Assembly (NCBI RefSeq): GCF_900473935.1 | Contig: NZ_UCNN01000027.1 | Coordinates: 1 to 64,000, forward strand | Direction: 5' to 3' | Length of the DNA: 64,000 bases | DNA from: Synechococcus sp. UW105 | GTDB lineage: Bacteria > Cyanobacteriota > Cyanobacteriia > PCC-6307 > Cyanobiaceae | Shown: piece by piece, positions 15,913-28,581 of the stretch | Layout of the letters: the number at the start of each line of letters is the position of its first letter | Numbering within the stretch: position 1 is the stretch's first letter | The notes under the pieces: model-generated | Seen by the model: the letters and a program-made list of their open reading frames with translations, nothing else | Databases searched by the model: none | Told to the model about the DNA's origin: nothing | Translations under genes and position numbers: made by a program

Positions 15913-15927
15913 GTTCCCGCAGGGAAC
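15913..15927 (-). promoter_or_regulatory. Hairpin in the rpsJ leader
   Basis: GTTCCC-GCA-GGGAAC, a perfect 6-bp stem with a three-base loop, ends 17 bases upstream of the rpsJ start codon. It could affect ribosome access or be a processing site in the tuf-rpsJ spacer. Function is inferred. Confidence 0.4.
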
Positions 15928-15998
15928 GGAGAGAGTGAGTTGTCGAGGTTCAGACGCTGCCATCAACGAGGGCAGCACCGTTGCTGAAAACTGTAAGG

Positions 15999-16028
15999 GA
16001 TGGGTGGGTCGCGAACGACGCACCCATC
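15999..16028 (-). promoter_or_regulatory. Hairpin downstream of tuf
   Basis: GATGGGTG and CACCCATC (8 bp) enclose GTCG/CGAC (4 bp) with one G-G mismatch and a CGAA/TTCG loop. It lies about 20 bases past the tuf stop on the minus strand. The following sequence lacks a contiguous T-run, so it is more likely a 3'-end stabiliser or partial terminator than a full one. Position and symmetry are clear; the role is inferred. Confidence 0.5.
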
Positions 16029-16049
16029 ACCTCAATCAAGCGATCGTGA

Positions 16050-17249
<1,200 letters not shown>

Positions 17250-17291
17250 TTTGTTTAAAGAATCGGGGGTGGATTTAAGGGGGGGTAGAGA

Positions 17292-19367
<2,076 letters not shown>

Positions 19368-19453
19368 AAAAAACTCCGGGGTGGGGCGTAAAAAGGCGGT
19401 GGAGATCCTACAGGTCCGTCCCTGAACTCAGTGGCTTCCGGGACGACTGGGGA

Positions 19454-19924
19454 TCAGTAGCGGTAGTGGGCGAAGGCCTTGTTGGCTTCGGCCATCTTGT
19501 GGGTTTCTTCGCGCTTGCGAACGGCATTGCCAGCCTCATTGGCGGCATCCATCAGTTCGCCGGCCAGCTTCTGAGCCATGCTGCGGCCGTTGCGGGAGCG
19601 GGAGAAGCTCACCAGCCAGCGCAGGGCCATGGCCGTGCCGCGCTCTTGGCGAACTTCCATCGGCACCTGGTAGGTCGCACCGCCCACTCGCCGGGCACGG
19701 ACCTCAACCAAGGGAGTTGCATTCTTGACTGCGGTTTCGAACAGTTCGACCGGATCGCCCCCGGTGCGCTCGGTGATTAGGCCAAAGGCATCAGACAAAA
19801 TCCGCTGCGCAGTGGACTTCTTCCCGTGCTTCATCAGGCGGGCCACCATCATTGTGGCCAGGCGATTATTGAACTGAGGATCGGGAAGGATCGGGCGCTT
19901 GACGGCGGCGTTACGGCGTGACAT
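19454..19924 (-). CDS. rpsG: 30S ribosomal protein S7
   Basis: A 156-residue S7, a primary 16S rRNA binder that nucleates the 30S head. It begins [20 protein letters not shown] and contains [31 protein letters not shown] and [19 protein letters not shown]. Length is normal. It is second in the str operon, 74 bases after rpsL. Confidence 0.97.
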   Translation of the reverse strand: MSRRNAAVKRPILPDPQFNNRLATMMVARLMKHGKKSTAQRILSDAFGLITERTGGDPVELFETAVKNATPLVEVRARRVGGATYQVPMEVRQERGTAMALRWLVSFSRSRNGRSMAQKLAGELMDAANEAGNAVRKREETHKMAEANKAFAHYRY

Positions 19925-19998
19925 GAACTGTCAGTGGATGGGAAATGGATACTGCAAATGGATGGATTGGGAGCGCTTGGGGTGCACGCCCTCACGCA

Positions 19999-20373
19999 TC
20001 ATTCCTTGGGCGTCTTGGCGCCGTACTTGGAGCGAGATTGACGTCGGTCCTTGACGCCGGCGGTGTCGAGGGTGCCGCGAATGATGTGGTACCGAACACC
20101 GGGAAGGTCTTTGACCCTGCCACCGCGAATCAGAACCACAGAGTGCTCCTGGAGGTTGTGGCCGATGCCGCCGATATAGGCCGTGACTTCAAAACCTGAG
20201 GTCAGGCGCACACGGGCCACCTTGCGCAGGGCCGAGTTGGGTTTCTTCGGAGTGGAGGTGTACACACGTGTGCATACCCCCCGGCGCTCAGGGCAGGAAC
20301 GAAGAGCGGGCGATTTGGTCTTCGCCTTGACGCTCTGGCGTTCGTTACGGATCAGCTGTTGGATGGTTGGCAT
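19999..20373 (-). CDS. rpsL: 30S ribosomal protein S12
   Basis: A 124-residue S12 of the decoding centre. It begins [13 protein letters not shown] and has [20 protein letters not shown], the [14 protein letters not shown] loop and [16 protein letters not shown], the loops where streptomycin-resistance changes occur in other bacteria. The frame extends upstream to 20415 but the conserved start is the ATG at 20373. It heads the str operon, and the leader carries a hairpin motif shared with psbA. Confidence 0.97.
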   Translation of the reverse strand: MPTIQQLIRNERQSVKAKTKSPALRSCPERRGVCTRVYTSTPKKPNSALRKVARVRLTSGFEVTAYIGGIGHNLQEHSVVLIRGGRVKDLPGVRYHIIRGTLDTAGVKDRRQSRSKYGAKTPKE

Positions 20374-20388
20374 CGACGGTCGGTTTGC

Positions 20389-20404
20389 GGTCGGAGTCCC
20401 GACC
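20389..20404 (-). promoter_or_regulatory. Hairpin in the rpsL (str operon) leader
   Basis: GGTCGG-AGTC-CCGACC, a perfect 6-bp stem with a four-base loop, begins 15 bases upstream of the rpsL start. On the minus strand the stretch reads CAGGTCGGGACTCCGAC, identical to the psbA leader element except for two loop bases. It may be a regulatory or mRNA-stability element. Confidence 0.5.
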
Positions 20405-20448
20405 TGATTCGACAATCCACCACCATACCGGGTCGCCTGCCCCTTTCC

Positions 20449-20775
20449 TTACAGGCGAGTGAAGGCGCTGCCGCAGGCGCAGTTGCGGATTCCGCTGCGG
20501 GCTGTGATCAGGAAGCCACCACCACTTAGATCGCTGCGGTAGTCGAGGCAGAGGCCTCCCAGCTCGCTCACCTGCGCGGCGGGAGCATGCAGGGTGAGCC
20601 CGTCGCCGCGGGCCACAGGCACCCCCCCCAGAGAACCCGGCTGAAGTCGGATCACATGACGTTCGCAGTGCCCAGACACCAGATCGAGGTGCATCTGTCC
20701 GGCTGTGCCAGCAACAGCAGCCTGGCGGCCGAGCTCTGCTGCTGCGGATGGAGTGATCTGCAGAGTGGCGCCCAT
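20449..20775 (-). CDS. HesB/IscA-family iron-sulfur protein
   Basis: A 108-residue A-type Fe-S carrier/scaffold-like protein. The three conserved cysteines are placed as in IscA/SufA: one in SGHCERHV and the CxC pair in the C-terminal NCACGSAF. The first motif is divergent (the usual GGCSG is GHCER), so this is a HesB-like branch rather than canonical SufA. It lies between the str operon and the glycosidase-like gene. It starts 27 bases after that gene's stop on the same strand and may share its transcript. Confidence 0.8.
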   Translation of the reverse strand: MGATLQITPSAAAELGRQAAVAGTAGQMHLDLVSGHCERHVIRLQPGSLGGVPVARGDGLTLHAPAAQVSELGGLCLDYRSDLSGGGFLITARSGIRNCACGSAFTRL

Positions 20776-20802
20776 TGGACTGGTGTCAGACAGACATCCG
20801 CG

Positions 20803-22497
20803 TCATTTTGGCACCAGCCCAAGGCCGTTCTGCACTCTGGGGGCCATACCGCGACCGGTCATCACCAGACGGTTGGCCACCAATAGGGAAGTGGAGCTGC
20901 CGCCATCCAGGTTGAGGGCATCGGTGATGCCCAGCTGGCGCAGAGCCAGGCTGCTCTCCAGCAGGGTTGGATCGCTGCTGCCAGCTCCTTTCAGTGTCAT
21001 GAGCCAGAGACGCTCTTTGTCCTGAGCAACCACCGTCCGCGGTGCTGACAGGGCGAGGAAGCCGGCGCTGAAGCCTTCCTGGCGACCGTTGAGAACCACA
21101 CGACCGTTTTGCAGCAAGAGGGGGCCTCCTCCGAGTACCTGAGGCTGATCGCCCACAGGATTTGAGCTGCTGGTGCGGATCGTGACCCGTTGGCCAGGGC
21201 GGGCCGGCACCGGTGCGCCACCACGGGCCACGACCAAGTCTCCTTTGAGAGGGATTGGCACCCCTCTTGTCAGTGCGGCGTTGTTGTGCAGAGAACGAAC
21301 GTCTCCGTCAATGACGGTGATCGCCTGCTCTCTCCCGCTCAAGGCTCGATAAACAGGGCCCCAGGCGTGGTCATAGCGGCTCAGTCCGCGCTGCACATAG
21401 CCACTGTTCAGATGGCCGAGGCCCCAGCGCTGCCCGCCTTCAACAATCAGTTCTTGATTGAGGCGCAGACGGCCAAAGTAAAGACGGTTTGTACCGTTCC
21501 AGCCGATCGCTCCGCGGTTGAGAATCGGCCCGGAAAGCCAGTTGCCGTCGATTCTCACCGCTCCAAGGGGTAATTGGCGGATGCGGTTGAAAAATCCTCC
21601 GTTGATCGCGAACACGGCGCCAGCAGGTTGGGCGAGTTGGTTCAGGAAGCGGAGCCCCTGTTGACCACTCCTCGGTGCGAGTGGGCGTAGCTCTAGCCCC
21701 TGACTGTTGGGATCGGTTCCCACTCGGTAGATGAGTAGTGGCTTGACTCCCACCTTCACCACCCGTTTGTCCAGGACCAGCCCTTGCCGCACGAAGCTCT
21801 GAATCGCAGGGTTGAGCAAGGGCGCCGCCAGTGGGTCGCGACCGATCGCAGCACCCCGGTTCCCGCTGCTTAGACCGTCCAGAACGATCCGCCATGGGCG
21901 GGCCAGGGTCAGAGTTGACAGGGTCGTGCTCTGGCCGCTCAGGGTCAGGCTGCTACGACTTCGCTTCGGACGTAACCCCATCGCCCGCAGCTGCCCGTCC
22001 TGCGTTGGGGTTGAACGGAGTCCAAGGACGAGATCGTTGCCCTCCCTTTGCAGCAAGGCCGGTCCATTGAGATCCATCACCAGCCGGTTCGCGGTGCTGC
22101 CTTTGCCTCTGCGTAGGCGGATCACCTTGGGAGCCGGAAGTCTGATGGCGAGGGTGTCGCCGGTTCGCTCGAGCTTCACGCCTACGGCGCTCAGCCAACC
22201 ACTCACCTCGATGGCGACTTCGTCATCAATCGAGCGCTGGGTCAAGCTCCGAAGCGATGCCTTGTGCCCATACCATTCGAGCTCCTCACCCTCTCTAGCG
22301 TTGTTTCGCTGGAAACCGAAACGGGCGACGAGGACATCCAGAGGCAGCCAGATCTGGTCGGGCTTTTGACGATCAGTGCCGATCCAAAGCCAGGGCGTTG
22401 TGATCTCGGATCCGGCCAGGCGCAAGCTTGAGCCCTGGATGGGGCCAACGGCACGGACTTCGGGGATCGGTGCGGGTGGCGGCGGCGGCGAAACCAT
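20803..22497 (-). CDS. Phosphodiester glycosidase (NAGPA/DUF2233) family protein
   Basis: About 564 residues. The C-terminal half has the NAGPA-type signature: GAVFAINGGFFNR, a WNGTNRLYFGRL region and the catalytic-area DALNLDGGSSTSLLV. The N-terminal ~200 residues are beta-rich and could be an AMIN-like or periplasmic-binding domain (WLPLDVLVARFGF). Family members cleave sugar phosphodiesters or act on envelope polymers; the substrate here is unknown. No signal peptide is visible at either candidate start (ATG 22497 or GTG 22533), which is odd for a presumed envelope enzyme. A stop codon lies just upstream. It is divergent from gltB. Confidence 0.75.
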   Translation of the reverse strand: MVSPPPPPAPIPEVRAVGPIQGSSLRLAGSEITTPWLWIGTDRQKPDQIWLPLDVLVARFGFQRNNAREGEELEWYGHKASLRSLTQRSIDDEVAIEVSGWLSAVGVKLERTGDTLAIRLPAPKVIRLRRGKGSTANRLVMDLNGPALLQREGNDLVLGLRSTPTQDGQLRAMGLRPKRSRSSLTLSGQSTTLSTLTLARPWRIVLDGLSSGNRGAAIGRDPLAAPLLNPAIQSFVRQGLVLDKRVVKVGVKPLLIYRVGTDPNSQGLELRPLAPRSGQQGLRFLNQLAQPAGAVFAINGGFFNRIRQLPLGAVRIDGNWLSGPILNRGAIGWNGTNRLYFGRLRLNQELIVEGGQRWGLGHLNSGYVQRGLSRYDHAWGPVYRALSGREQAITVIDGDVRSLHNNAALTRGVPIPLKGDLVVARGGAPVPARPGQRVTIRTSSSNPVGDQPQVLGGGPLLLQNGRVVLNGRQEGFSAGFLALSAPRTVVAQDKERLWLMTLKGAGSSDPTLLESSLALRQLGITDALNLDGGSSTSLLVANRLVMTGRGMAPRVQNGLGLVPK

Positions 22498-22614
22498 GGC
22501 TCGGACGCTAGCCGGATTTTTGTGCAGCACCACGCGTCCTTAGGATCATCAATCGCGTCAGCGCCGCCGCTGGGTCTTTGCGTCTGCGGCTGACGTTCGA
22601 TTCGACCGAAGGAC

Positions 22615-25600
22615 ATGACCCAACTTTCCGACTCAGCCTGGCCCCACTGCGATACCCCAGCTCCTGAAGCCGTGGCCGGAGAGAAGGATGCCTGCGGTGT
22701 GGGCTTTCTGGCCCAGCTGCAGGGAGAGGCCAGCCATTGGTTGCTTCAGCAAGCCCTGCGAGGCCTGGGCTGCATGGAGCACCGCGGCGGCTGTGGCGGG
22801 GATGGAGATTCTGGTGACGGCGCGGGTGTGCTCTGTGGCATCCCCTGGGACTATCTCAAGGCTGTCTGGCCGGAGGCTGCTGCTTCTGGGGATGGCCGAG
22901 GCCTGGGAATGCTGTTCCTTCCATCTGATCCCAGTCGTCGTGAGCAGGCTCAGATGTTTGCCGCTGAGGAGGCTGCAGCCCTGGGTCTCCAATCCAAGGG
23001 CTGGCGTGAAGTGCCGGTTGATTCAGCTGTGCTCGGTCCTCTCGCGCGTGAGACGGCTCCCTCCATTTACCAGTGGCTTGTTGAGGGCGAGCAGGCCGGA
23101 GATGCCCTTGAGGCCCTCTTGTTTCGCCTGCGGCGCCGTCTGGGCGATCGTGCCCGCAAAGCCTTCGGTGCCGAAGGTGCAAGAGACCTTTATGTCGCTT
23201 CGCTGAGCAGTCGCACCGTTGTTTACAAAGGCATGGTGCGCTCTGAGGTGCTGGCGGCTTTCTATGCCGACCTCCGCGACGCTCGCTTCGCGGTGAGCTT
23301 TGCGGTTTATCACCGCCGTTTCAGTACCAATACCCTTCCTCGCTGGCCGCTGGCTCAGCCGATGCGACTGCTCGGCCATAACGGAGAGATCAATACCCTT
23401 TTGGGCAATCTCAACTGGGCCCGTGCTTCCGAGTCCCAACTCAGCCAAGTGTGGGGCGATGCCGCGGCTGATTTGAACCCTGTGGTGAATCCTGCCTTCA
23501 GTGATTCCGCCAATCTCGACGCCAACCTCGAGTTGATGGTGCGCAGTGGGCGTTCGATCACCGACAGCTTGATCACGTTGGTCCCCGAGGCCTTTCGCAA
23601 TCAGCCCGATCTCGATTCTCGTCCAGACGTGACGGCGATGTACGAGTTCAATGCCGGTATCCAGGAGCCCTGGGACGGTCCTGCCTTGTTGGTGTTTGCA
23701 GACGGCAAGCGTGTGGGTGCCACTCTGGATAGGAACGGTCTGCGTCCAGCCCGTTGGTGCACCACCAGCGACGGCTTTGTGATCATGGGCTCGGAAACCG
23801 GCGTGGTGGATCTGAGCGACAAGACCGTGGTCAGTCGTGGTCGGCTCGGCCCTGGTCAGATGCTTGCTGTGGATCTTGAGCGGGGTGAACTGCTCGACAA
23901 TTGGGCCGTGAAGGAAGATGCTGCCGCACGCCATCCGTATGGCAGCTGGCTACAAGAGCATCGCCGCAATCTTGACGCGCAGCCCTGGACGGACGACAGC
24001 CAGCTGGCCGATCTCGACCTGTTGCGTTTGCAGACTGCAACCGGTTTCACCGCTGAAGACCTTGAGCTGGTGATTGAAGACATGGCAGGCGCTGCCAAGG
24101 AGCCCACCTACTGCATGGGCGATGACATTCCCCTAGCAGTGCTCTCTGACAAGCCACATCTTCTCTACGACTACTTCAAGCAGCGCTTCGCTCAGGTCAC
24201 CAATCCGCCGATCGACCCTCTGCGCGAAAAGCTGGTGATGAGCCTGGAGATGCATCTAGGTGAACGGCGGCCGGCTCTCTGTCCGCAGCCTGAGGCCGCT
24301 GCCTTGGTGCACCTCGATTCACCTGTCCTGAACGAAGCCGAACTGGCCGCTATCGCCAATCAGGGACTGCTCTCTCGACATCTCTCGACTCAGTTTGATC
24401 CCACCCTCTCGGCCGAGGCCTTGCAGGTTGCTTTGGATCAACTCTGTGCTTCCGCTAGCAGTGCTGTGGACCAGGGGGCACAGATACTTGTGCTGAGTGA
24501 CCGAGTGGCTGCTCAAGGTCAGCCCGCTCCCCTGGCGGCAACAGTCGCAGCCCTTCCGCCTCTGCTGGCTGTTGGTGCCGTACACCATCACCTCTTGCGT
24601 GAGGGGCAACGCCTGAAGTGTTCTTTGGTGGTTGACACAGCGCAGTGCTGGAGCACCCATCATTTGGCTTGCTTGATCGGCTATGGCGCCAGCGCCGTCT
24701 GCCCTTGGCTCACCTGGGAGACCATCCGGCATTGGCTGGTTCATCCCAAGACCCAGAAGCGGATCGAGCAGGGCAAGCTTGAGGCCCTGACTGCGGCCAA
24801 GGCTCAGGCCAATGTCCGCCTCGCTCTTGAGAATGGTCTTCGCAAGATTCTCTCCAAGATCGGCATCTCCCTTTTGGCGAGCTATCACGGGGCCCAGATC
24901 TTCGAAGCGATCGGTCTTGGTGCCGATGTGATCACGCGCGCTTTCACCGGCACAACGAGCCGAGTCGCGGGTCTCTCCCTTCAGGAATTAGCTCGCGAGA
25001 CCCTGCTCCTGCACGCCAAGGCCTTCCCAGAGCTCAACCGCACCAAGCTCGAGTTCATGGGCTTTGTGCAGTACCGAACTGGTGGGGAGTACCACCTCAA
25101 CAGCCCGGAGATGTCCAAGGCTCTCCACAAAGCTGTCAAGGACGGCCCTGGCTACGACCACTTTTCGACCTATCGCACCCTGCTGGAGAACCGTCCGGTC
25201 ACTGCTCTGCGCGACCTGCTTGAGTTCAGGACTGCTGCCACGCCACTGCCCCTGGACCAGGTTGAGAGTGTGCAAAGCATCTGCGAACGGTTTTGCACGG
25301 GTGGCATGAGTCTCGGGGCGCTGTCGCGGGAGGCTCACGAGGTCTTAGCCGTGGCCATGAACCGCATCGGCGGCAAAAGCAATAGTGGTGAAGGTGGAGA
25401 GGATCCGGCCCGTTTCAAGGTGCTTGCCGATGTGGACAGTGAAGGTCGATCAGAGACCCTGCCTGCCATTCGGGGCCTCAGCAACGGTGATACGGCCTGC
25501 TCGGCGATCAAGCAGATCGCTTCTGGGCGGTTTGGTGTGACGGCCGAATATCTGCGCAGTGGTCGACAGCTCGAGATCAAGGTGGCTCAGGGTGCCAAAC

Positions 25601-27222
25601 CCGGAGAGGGTGGCCAGCTGCCTGGACCGAAGGTGGATGAGTACATCGCCTGGCTGCGGAATAGCAAGCCAGGTGTGGCTCTGATTTCTCCGCCTCCCCA
25701 TCACGACATCTATTCCATTGAGGATCTGGCGCAGTTAATTCACGATCTCCATCAGGTGCACCCCAGTGCCAGGGTGTCGGTCAAGCTCGTGGCCGAGATC
25801 GGTATTGGCACCATCGCCGCAGGCGTTGCCAAGGCCAATGCGGACGTGATCCAGATCTCCGGTCACGATGGTGGCACGGGTGCCTCACCGTTGAGCTCCA
25901 TCAAGCATGCGGGAGGACCATGGGAACTGGGCCTCACCGAGGTGCATCGCAGCCTGATGGAGAACGGTCTGCGTGATCGCGTCCTCCTTCGTGCCGATGG
26001 AGGCCTCAAGACCGGTTGGGATGTCGTGATGGCTGCGCTCCTTGGCGCAGAGGAGTTCGGTTTCGGCTCGGTGGCGATGATCGCGGAGGGCTGCATCATG
26101 GCCCGCGTTTGCCACACCAATAATTGTCCAGTGGGTGTTGCGACCCAGAAAGAAGCTCTGCGCAAGCGCTTCACAGGACTCCCCGAGCATGTGGTGAATT
26201 TCTTCTTGTATGTCGCCGAGGAGGTGCGCCAGCTGATGAGCGTGCTTGGCGTGGCAAGCCTTGAGGAGCTGATCGGTCGTAATGATCTGCTGAAGCCTCG
26301 TGCGGTGAGCTTGGCCAAGACCAAGTCAGTGGATCTCACCACCTTGTTGGCGCCAGTTGTTGGTAGTAACAGTCGCAGCTGGCTGACGCATGCGGCTTCG
26401 GCTCATGGCAATGGACCGACCCTTGAAGATCAGTTGCTCGCTGATGCCGATGTGCTGGCGGCAATTCAGACCCATGGGTCTATTTCTCGCACCTTGGAGA
26501 TCATCAACACCGATCGCAGCATCGGTGCCCGATTGGCCGGTGAAATTGCTGCCCTTCACGGCAACCGTGGTTTTCAGGGAGAGTTGCAGCTTCATTTCCA
26601 CGGAGCGGCAGGTCAGAGCTTTGGAGCTTTTCTGGTGCAGGGAATGGATGTTCGCCTTCAGGGCGAAGCCAATGACTACATCGGCAAGGGAATGAATAGT
26701 GGTCGCATCGTTCTCGTCCCAAATCCCGGGACGGCATCCCCTGGTGAACAAGTGATTCTCGGCAACACGTGTCTTTACGGTGCCACCGGAGGGGAACTGT
26801 TTGTGCATGGGCGCGCCGGTGAACGCTTCGCGGTGCGCAACAGCGGTGCTCGGTGTGTCGTTGAGGGCACGGGTGACCACTGTTGTGAATACATGACTGG
26901 CGGGGTGGTGGTGGTGCTGGGCAGCACGGGCCGCAATGTGGGTGCTGGGATGACCGGCGGTGTGGCTTTCATCCTTGATACCAATGGCGGTCTCACTGAC
27001 CGGGTGAACCACGAGATCGTTGAGGTTTGCCCTCTAACGACGCGTGAACAGGAGGCCACTCTGAAAGGGTTACTCGAGGCTTATGTGGCTGCTACGGGCA
27101 GTGAGAAAGCCGTGGCTCTGTTGGCCGATTGGTCAGCAGCCAAGGAGCGCTTCAAACTGTTGGTTCCTCCGAGTGAGCGCGCTGCCATGGGTCTGCGTGA
27201 TCAGGCTGCAGTGGCCGCCTGA
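22615..27222 (+). CDS. gltB: Ferredoxin-dependent glutamate synthase
   Basis: A 1535-residue Fd-GOGAT converting 2-oxoglutarate and glutamine to two glutamates, the second half of ammonium assimilation. The class II glutaminase nucleophile is Cys27 in [11 protein letters not shown]; in the family the preceding propeptide is removed. The FMN/synthase domain has [16 protein letters not shown] and [15 protein letters not shown]. The 3Fe-4S cysteines lie in [17 protein letters not shown]. The C-terminal beta-helix has repeated GXXGG motifs. The last 13 codons lie in a 23-bp inverted repeat with the following gene. Confidence 0.97.
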   Translation: MTQLSDSAWPHCDTPAPEAVAGEKDACGVGFLAQLQGEASHWLLQQALRGLGCMEHRGGCGGDGDSGDGAGVLCGIPWDYLKAVWPEAAASGDGRGLGMLFLPSDPSRREQAQMFAAEEAAALGLQSKGWREVPVDSAVLGPLARETAPSIYQWLVEGEQAGDALEALLFRLRRRLGDRARKAFGAEGARDLYVASLSSRTVVYKGMVRSEVLAAFYADLRDARFAVSFAVYHRRFSTNTLPRWPLAQPMRLLGHNGEINTLLGNLNWARASESQLSQVWGDAAADLNPVVNPAFSDSANLDANLELMVRSGRSITDSLITLVPEAFRNQPDLDSRPDVTAMYEFNAGIQEPWDGPALLVFADGKRVGATLDRNGLRPARWCTTSDGFVIMGSETGVVDLSDKTVVSRGRLGPGQMLAVDLERGELLDNWAVKEDAAARHPYGSWLQEHRRNLDAQPWTDDSQLADLDLLRLQTATGFTAEDLELVIEDMAGAAKEPTYCMGDDIPLAVLSDKPHLLYDYFKQRFAQVTNPPIDPLREKLVMSLEMHLGERRPALCPQPEAAALVHLDSPVLNEAELAAIANQGLLSRHLSTQFDPTLSAEALQVALDQLCASASSAVDQGAQILVLSDRVAAQGQPAPLAATVAALPPLLAVGAVHHHLLREGQRLKCSLVVDTAQCWSTHHLACLIGYGASAVCPWLTWETIRHWLVHPKTQKRIEQGKLEALTAAKAQANVRLALENGLRKILSKIGISLLASYHGAQIFEAIGLGADVITRAFTGTTSRVAGLSLQELARETLLLHAKAFPELNRTKLEFMGFVQYRTGGEYHLNSPEMSKALHKAVKDGPGYDHFSTYRTLLENRPVTALRDLLEFRTAATPLPLDQVESVQSICERFCTGGMSLGALSREAHEVLAVAMNRIGGKSNSGEGGEDPARFKVLADVDSEGRSETLPAIRGLSNGDTACSAIKQIASGRFGVTAEYLRSGRQLEIKVAQGAKPGEGGQLPGPKVDEYIAWLRNSKPGVALISPPPHHDIYSIEDLAQLIHDLHQVHPSARVSVKLVAEIGIGTIAAGVAKANADVIQISGHDGGTGASPLSSIKHAGGPWELGLTEVHRSLMENGLRDRVLLRADGGLKTGWDVVMAALLGAEEFGFGSVAMIAEGCIMARVCHTNNCPVGVATQKEALRKRFTGLPEHVVNFFLYVAEEVRQLMSVLGVASLEELIGRNDLLKPRAVSLAKTKSVDLTTLLAPVVGSNSRSWLTHAASAHGNGPTLEDQLLADADVLAAIQTHGSISRTLEIINTDRSIGARLAGEIAALHGNRGFQGELQLHFHGAAGQSFGAFLVQGMDVRLQGEANDYIGKGMNSGRIVLVPNPGTASPGEQVILGNTCLYGATGGELFVHGRAGERFAVRNSGARCVVEGTGDHCCEYMTGGVVVVLGSTGRNVGAGMTGGVAFILDTNGGLTDRVNHEIVEVCPLTTREQEATLKGLLEAYVAATGSEKAVALLADWSAAKERFKLLVPPSERAAMGLRDQAAVAA

Positions 27223-27239
27223 TCACGCAGACCCATGGC
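27184..27239. repeat. Perfect 23-bp inverted repeat across the gltB stop and the next start
   Basis: The arm at 27184-27206 is perfectly complementary to 27217-27239, with a 10-base loop. The left arm is coding sequence for the gltB C-terminus (AMGLRDQA). The right arm contains the gltB TGA (27220-27222) and the ATG of the next gene (27235-27237). In mRNA this start codon would be buried in a 23-bp helix until a ribosome finishing gltB opens it. No T-run follows, so it is not a terminator. Confidence 0.9.
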
Positions 27240-27543
27240 CTGGTTCATCAAGCAGGAGATTTTTACCGATGCACTGACGGCGTTACCGGTTGAGGAGCGG
27301 CGTGTTCACCTCAGCGATCATCGTCAATGGGTCGAGGCCCAGCGCTCCTCTGGTGTGCGTATGGCCAGTGGTTTCCTGGTGGACGGTGAGCACAAACCCG
27401 GTGGTGGTGGTCTGTTGTTGTTTGAAGCCCCCAGCTATGCCTCTGCCCTGGAACTGATTCGCCAGGACCCGATGATTTGCCGCGATTTGGTGACCTGGAG
27501 CTTGCATGAATGGGTCCCGGTGTCAGGGGAGCTGCAGGCGTGA
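27235..27543 (+). CDS. YciI-like dimeric alpha/beta-barrel protein
   Basis: A 102-residue protein with the YciI/ferredoxin-like layout: MAWFIKQEIF as the first strand, LSDHRQWVEAQRSSGVRMASGFLVD with the conserved His/Gly region, LLLFEAPSYASALELIRQDPM and a final strand SLHEWVPV. Homologues are small oligomeric proteins, some with dehydrochlorinase-like activity, mostly of unknown role. It begins 12 bases after the gltB stop and has no visible Shine-Dalgarno; its ATG lies within the long hairpin. Translational coupling to gltB is therefore likely. It converges on lipA. Confidence 0.8.
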   Translation: MAWFIKQEIFTDALTALPVEERRVHLSDHRQWVEAQRSSGVRMASGFLVDGEHKPGGGGLLLFEAPSYASALELIRQDPMICRDLVTWSLHEWVPVSGELQA

Positions 27544-27589
27544 CGTTCGCGATCCCTAGCAGTGGTGGGGTGCGTAGATCGGAGACAGC

Positions 27590-28468
27590 TCAGCGGGGAT
27601 GGGCTTGCATCAGGCGTTGGACCTCACCGGCGTGGTAGCTGCTGCGAGTTAGAGGTGTGCTCACCACCTGCAAAAAGCCGAGTTCCTTCTCGCCGTGTTG
27701 GCGGTAGTGCTCGAACTGCCCGGGTGTGACGAAGCGGTCCACCGGCAAGTGCTTGGGGCCAGGGGAGAGGTACTGGCCGATGGTGACGATGTCCACTTGG
27801 TGGGCACGTAGGTCTTGCAGCACCTCGATGACTTCCGCATCGTTTTCGCCAAGGCCCACCATCAGGCCTGATTTTGTGTACGCCCGTGGCCAGTTGTCTC
27901 GCACCTGCTGCAGGAGTTCGAGAGAGCGCTGATAGAGGCCCTGGGGTCTTGCTTTGCGGTAAAGCCTGGGCACGGTTTCGATGTTGTGGTTCAGCACATG
28001 AGGCGCTGCGTTCATCACAGTGGCCAGGGCCTCCCAGTTGCCGCAGAAGTCGGGGATCAGCAGTTCGATCGTGGTCAGCGGTGAGCGCTTCTTCACCTGC
28101 TGGATGCACGCCACGAACTGGGATGCGCCGCCGTCGTCGAGGTCATCTCGGTTCACCGAAGTGATGACGACATGCTTGAGGCCAAGGCGTGCCACTGCTT
28201 CGCCGAGTCGTTCTGGTTCTGTGGGATCGAGCGTGCGCACGCTCTTATCGAAATCGATGTCGCAGTAGGGGCAGGCCCGGGTGCAGCCTGGCCCCATGAT
28301 CAGAAAGGTGGCCGTGCCCCCTGCAAAGCATTCGCCGATATTGGGACAACTTGCTTCCTGGCAAACGGTGTTCAGCTTCAGGTCGACAAGCATGTCGGCC
28401 ACGGCGCCGATGCGCTCCCGTTGTGGTGCTTTGACGCGCAACCAGTCTGGTTTCTGCAGGGAGGTCAT
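27590..28468 (-). CDS. lipA: Lipoyl synthase
   Basis: A 292-residue radical SAM enzyme inserting two sulfurs into octanoyl-lipoyl domains. Both cluster motifs are visible: the auxiliary-cluster cysteines in [12 protein letters not shown] (C-x4-C-x5-C) and the radical SAM motif CTRACPYC. The segment [15 protein letters not shown] is diagnostic, as are [15 protein letters not shown] and the late RSSYHAGE. It converges with the YciI-like gene and lies next to tRNA-Pro on the other strand. Length is normal. Confidence 0.97.
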   Translation of the reverse strand: MTSLQKPDWLRVKAPQRERIGAVADMLVDLKLNTVCQEASCPNIGECFAGGTATFLIMGPGCTRACPYCDIDFDKSVRTLDPTEPERLGEAVARLGLKHVVITSVNRDDLDDGGASQFVACIQQVKKRSPLTTIELLIPDFCGNWEALATVMNAAPHVLNHNIETVPRLYRKARPQGLYQRSLELLQQVRDNWPRAYTKSGLMVGLGENDAEVIEVLQDLRAHQVDIVTIGQYLSPGPKHLPVDRFVTPGQFEHYRQHGEKELGFLQVVSTPLTRSSYHAGEVQRLMQAHPR

Positions 28469-28486
28469 CTTCTAAAGTCCCGTCAT

Positions 28487-28560
28487 CGGGATGTAGCGCA
28501 GCTTGGTAGCGCACTTCGTTCGGGACGAAGGGGCCGCAGGTTCGAATCCTGTCATCCCGA
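28487..28560 (+). tRNA. trnP: tRNA-Pro (anticodon CGG)
   Basis: A 74-base cloverleaf. Acceptor CGGGATG pairs with CATCCCG and leaves discriminator A. The D-arm sequence is GCGCAGCTTGGTAGCGC. The anticodon stem CTTCG/CGAAG encloses TTCGGGA, so the anticodon is CGG. The T arm is GCAGGTTCGAATCCTGT. CCA is not encoded. It lies between lipA and the CbiG-CbiH gene, both on the opposite strand. Confidence 0.96.
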
Positions 28561-28581
28561 CTCCACTGTCATGAGGATTGC

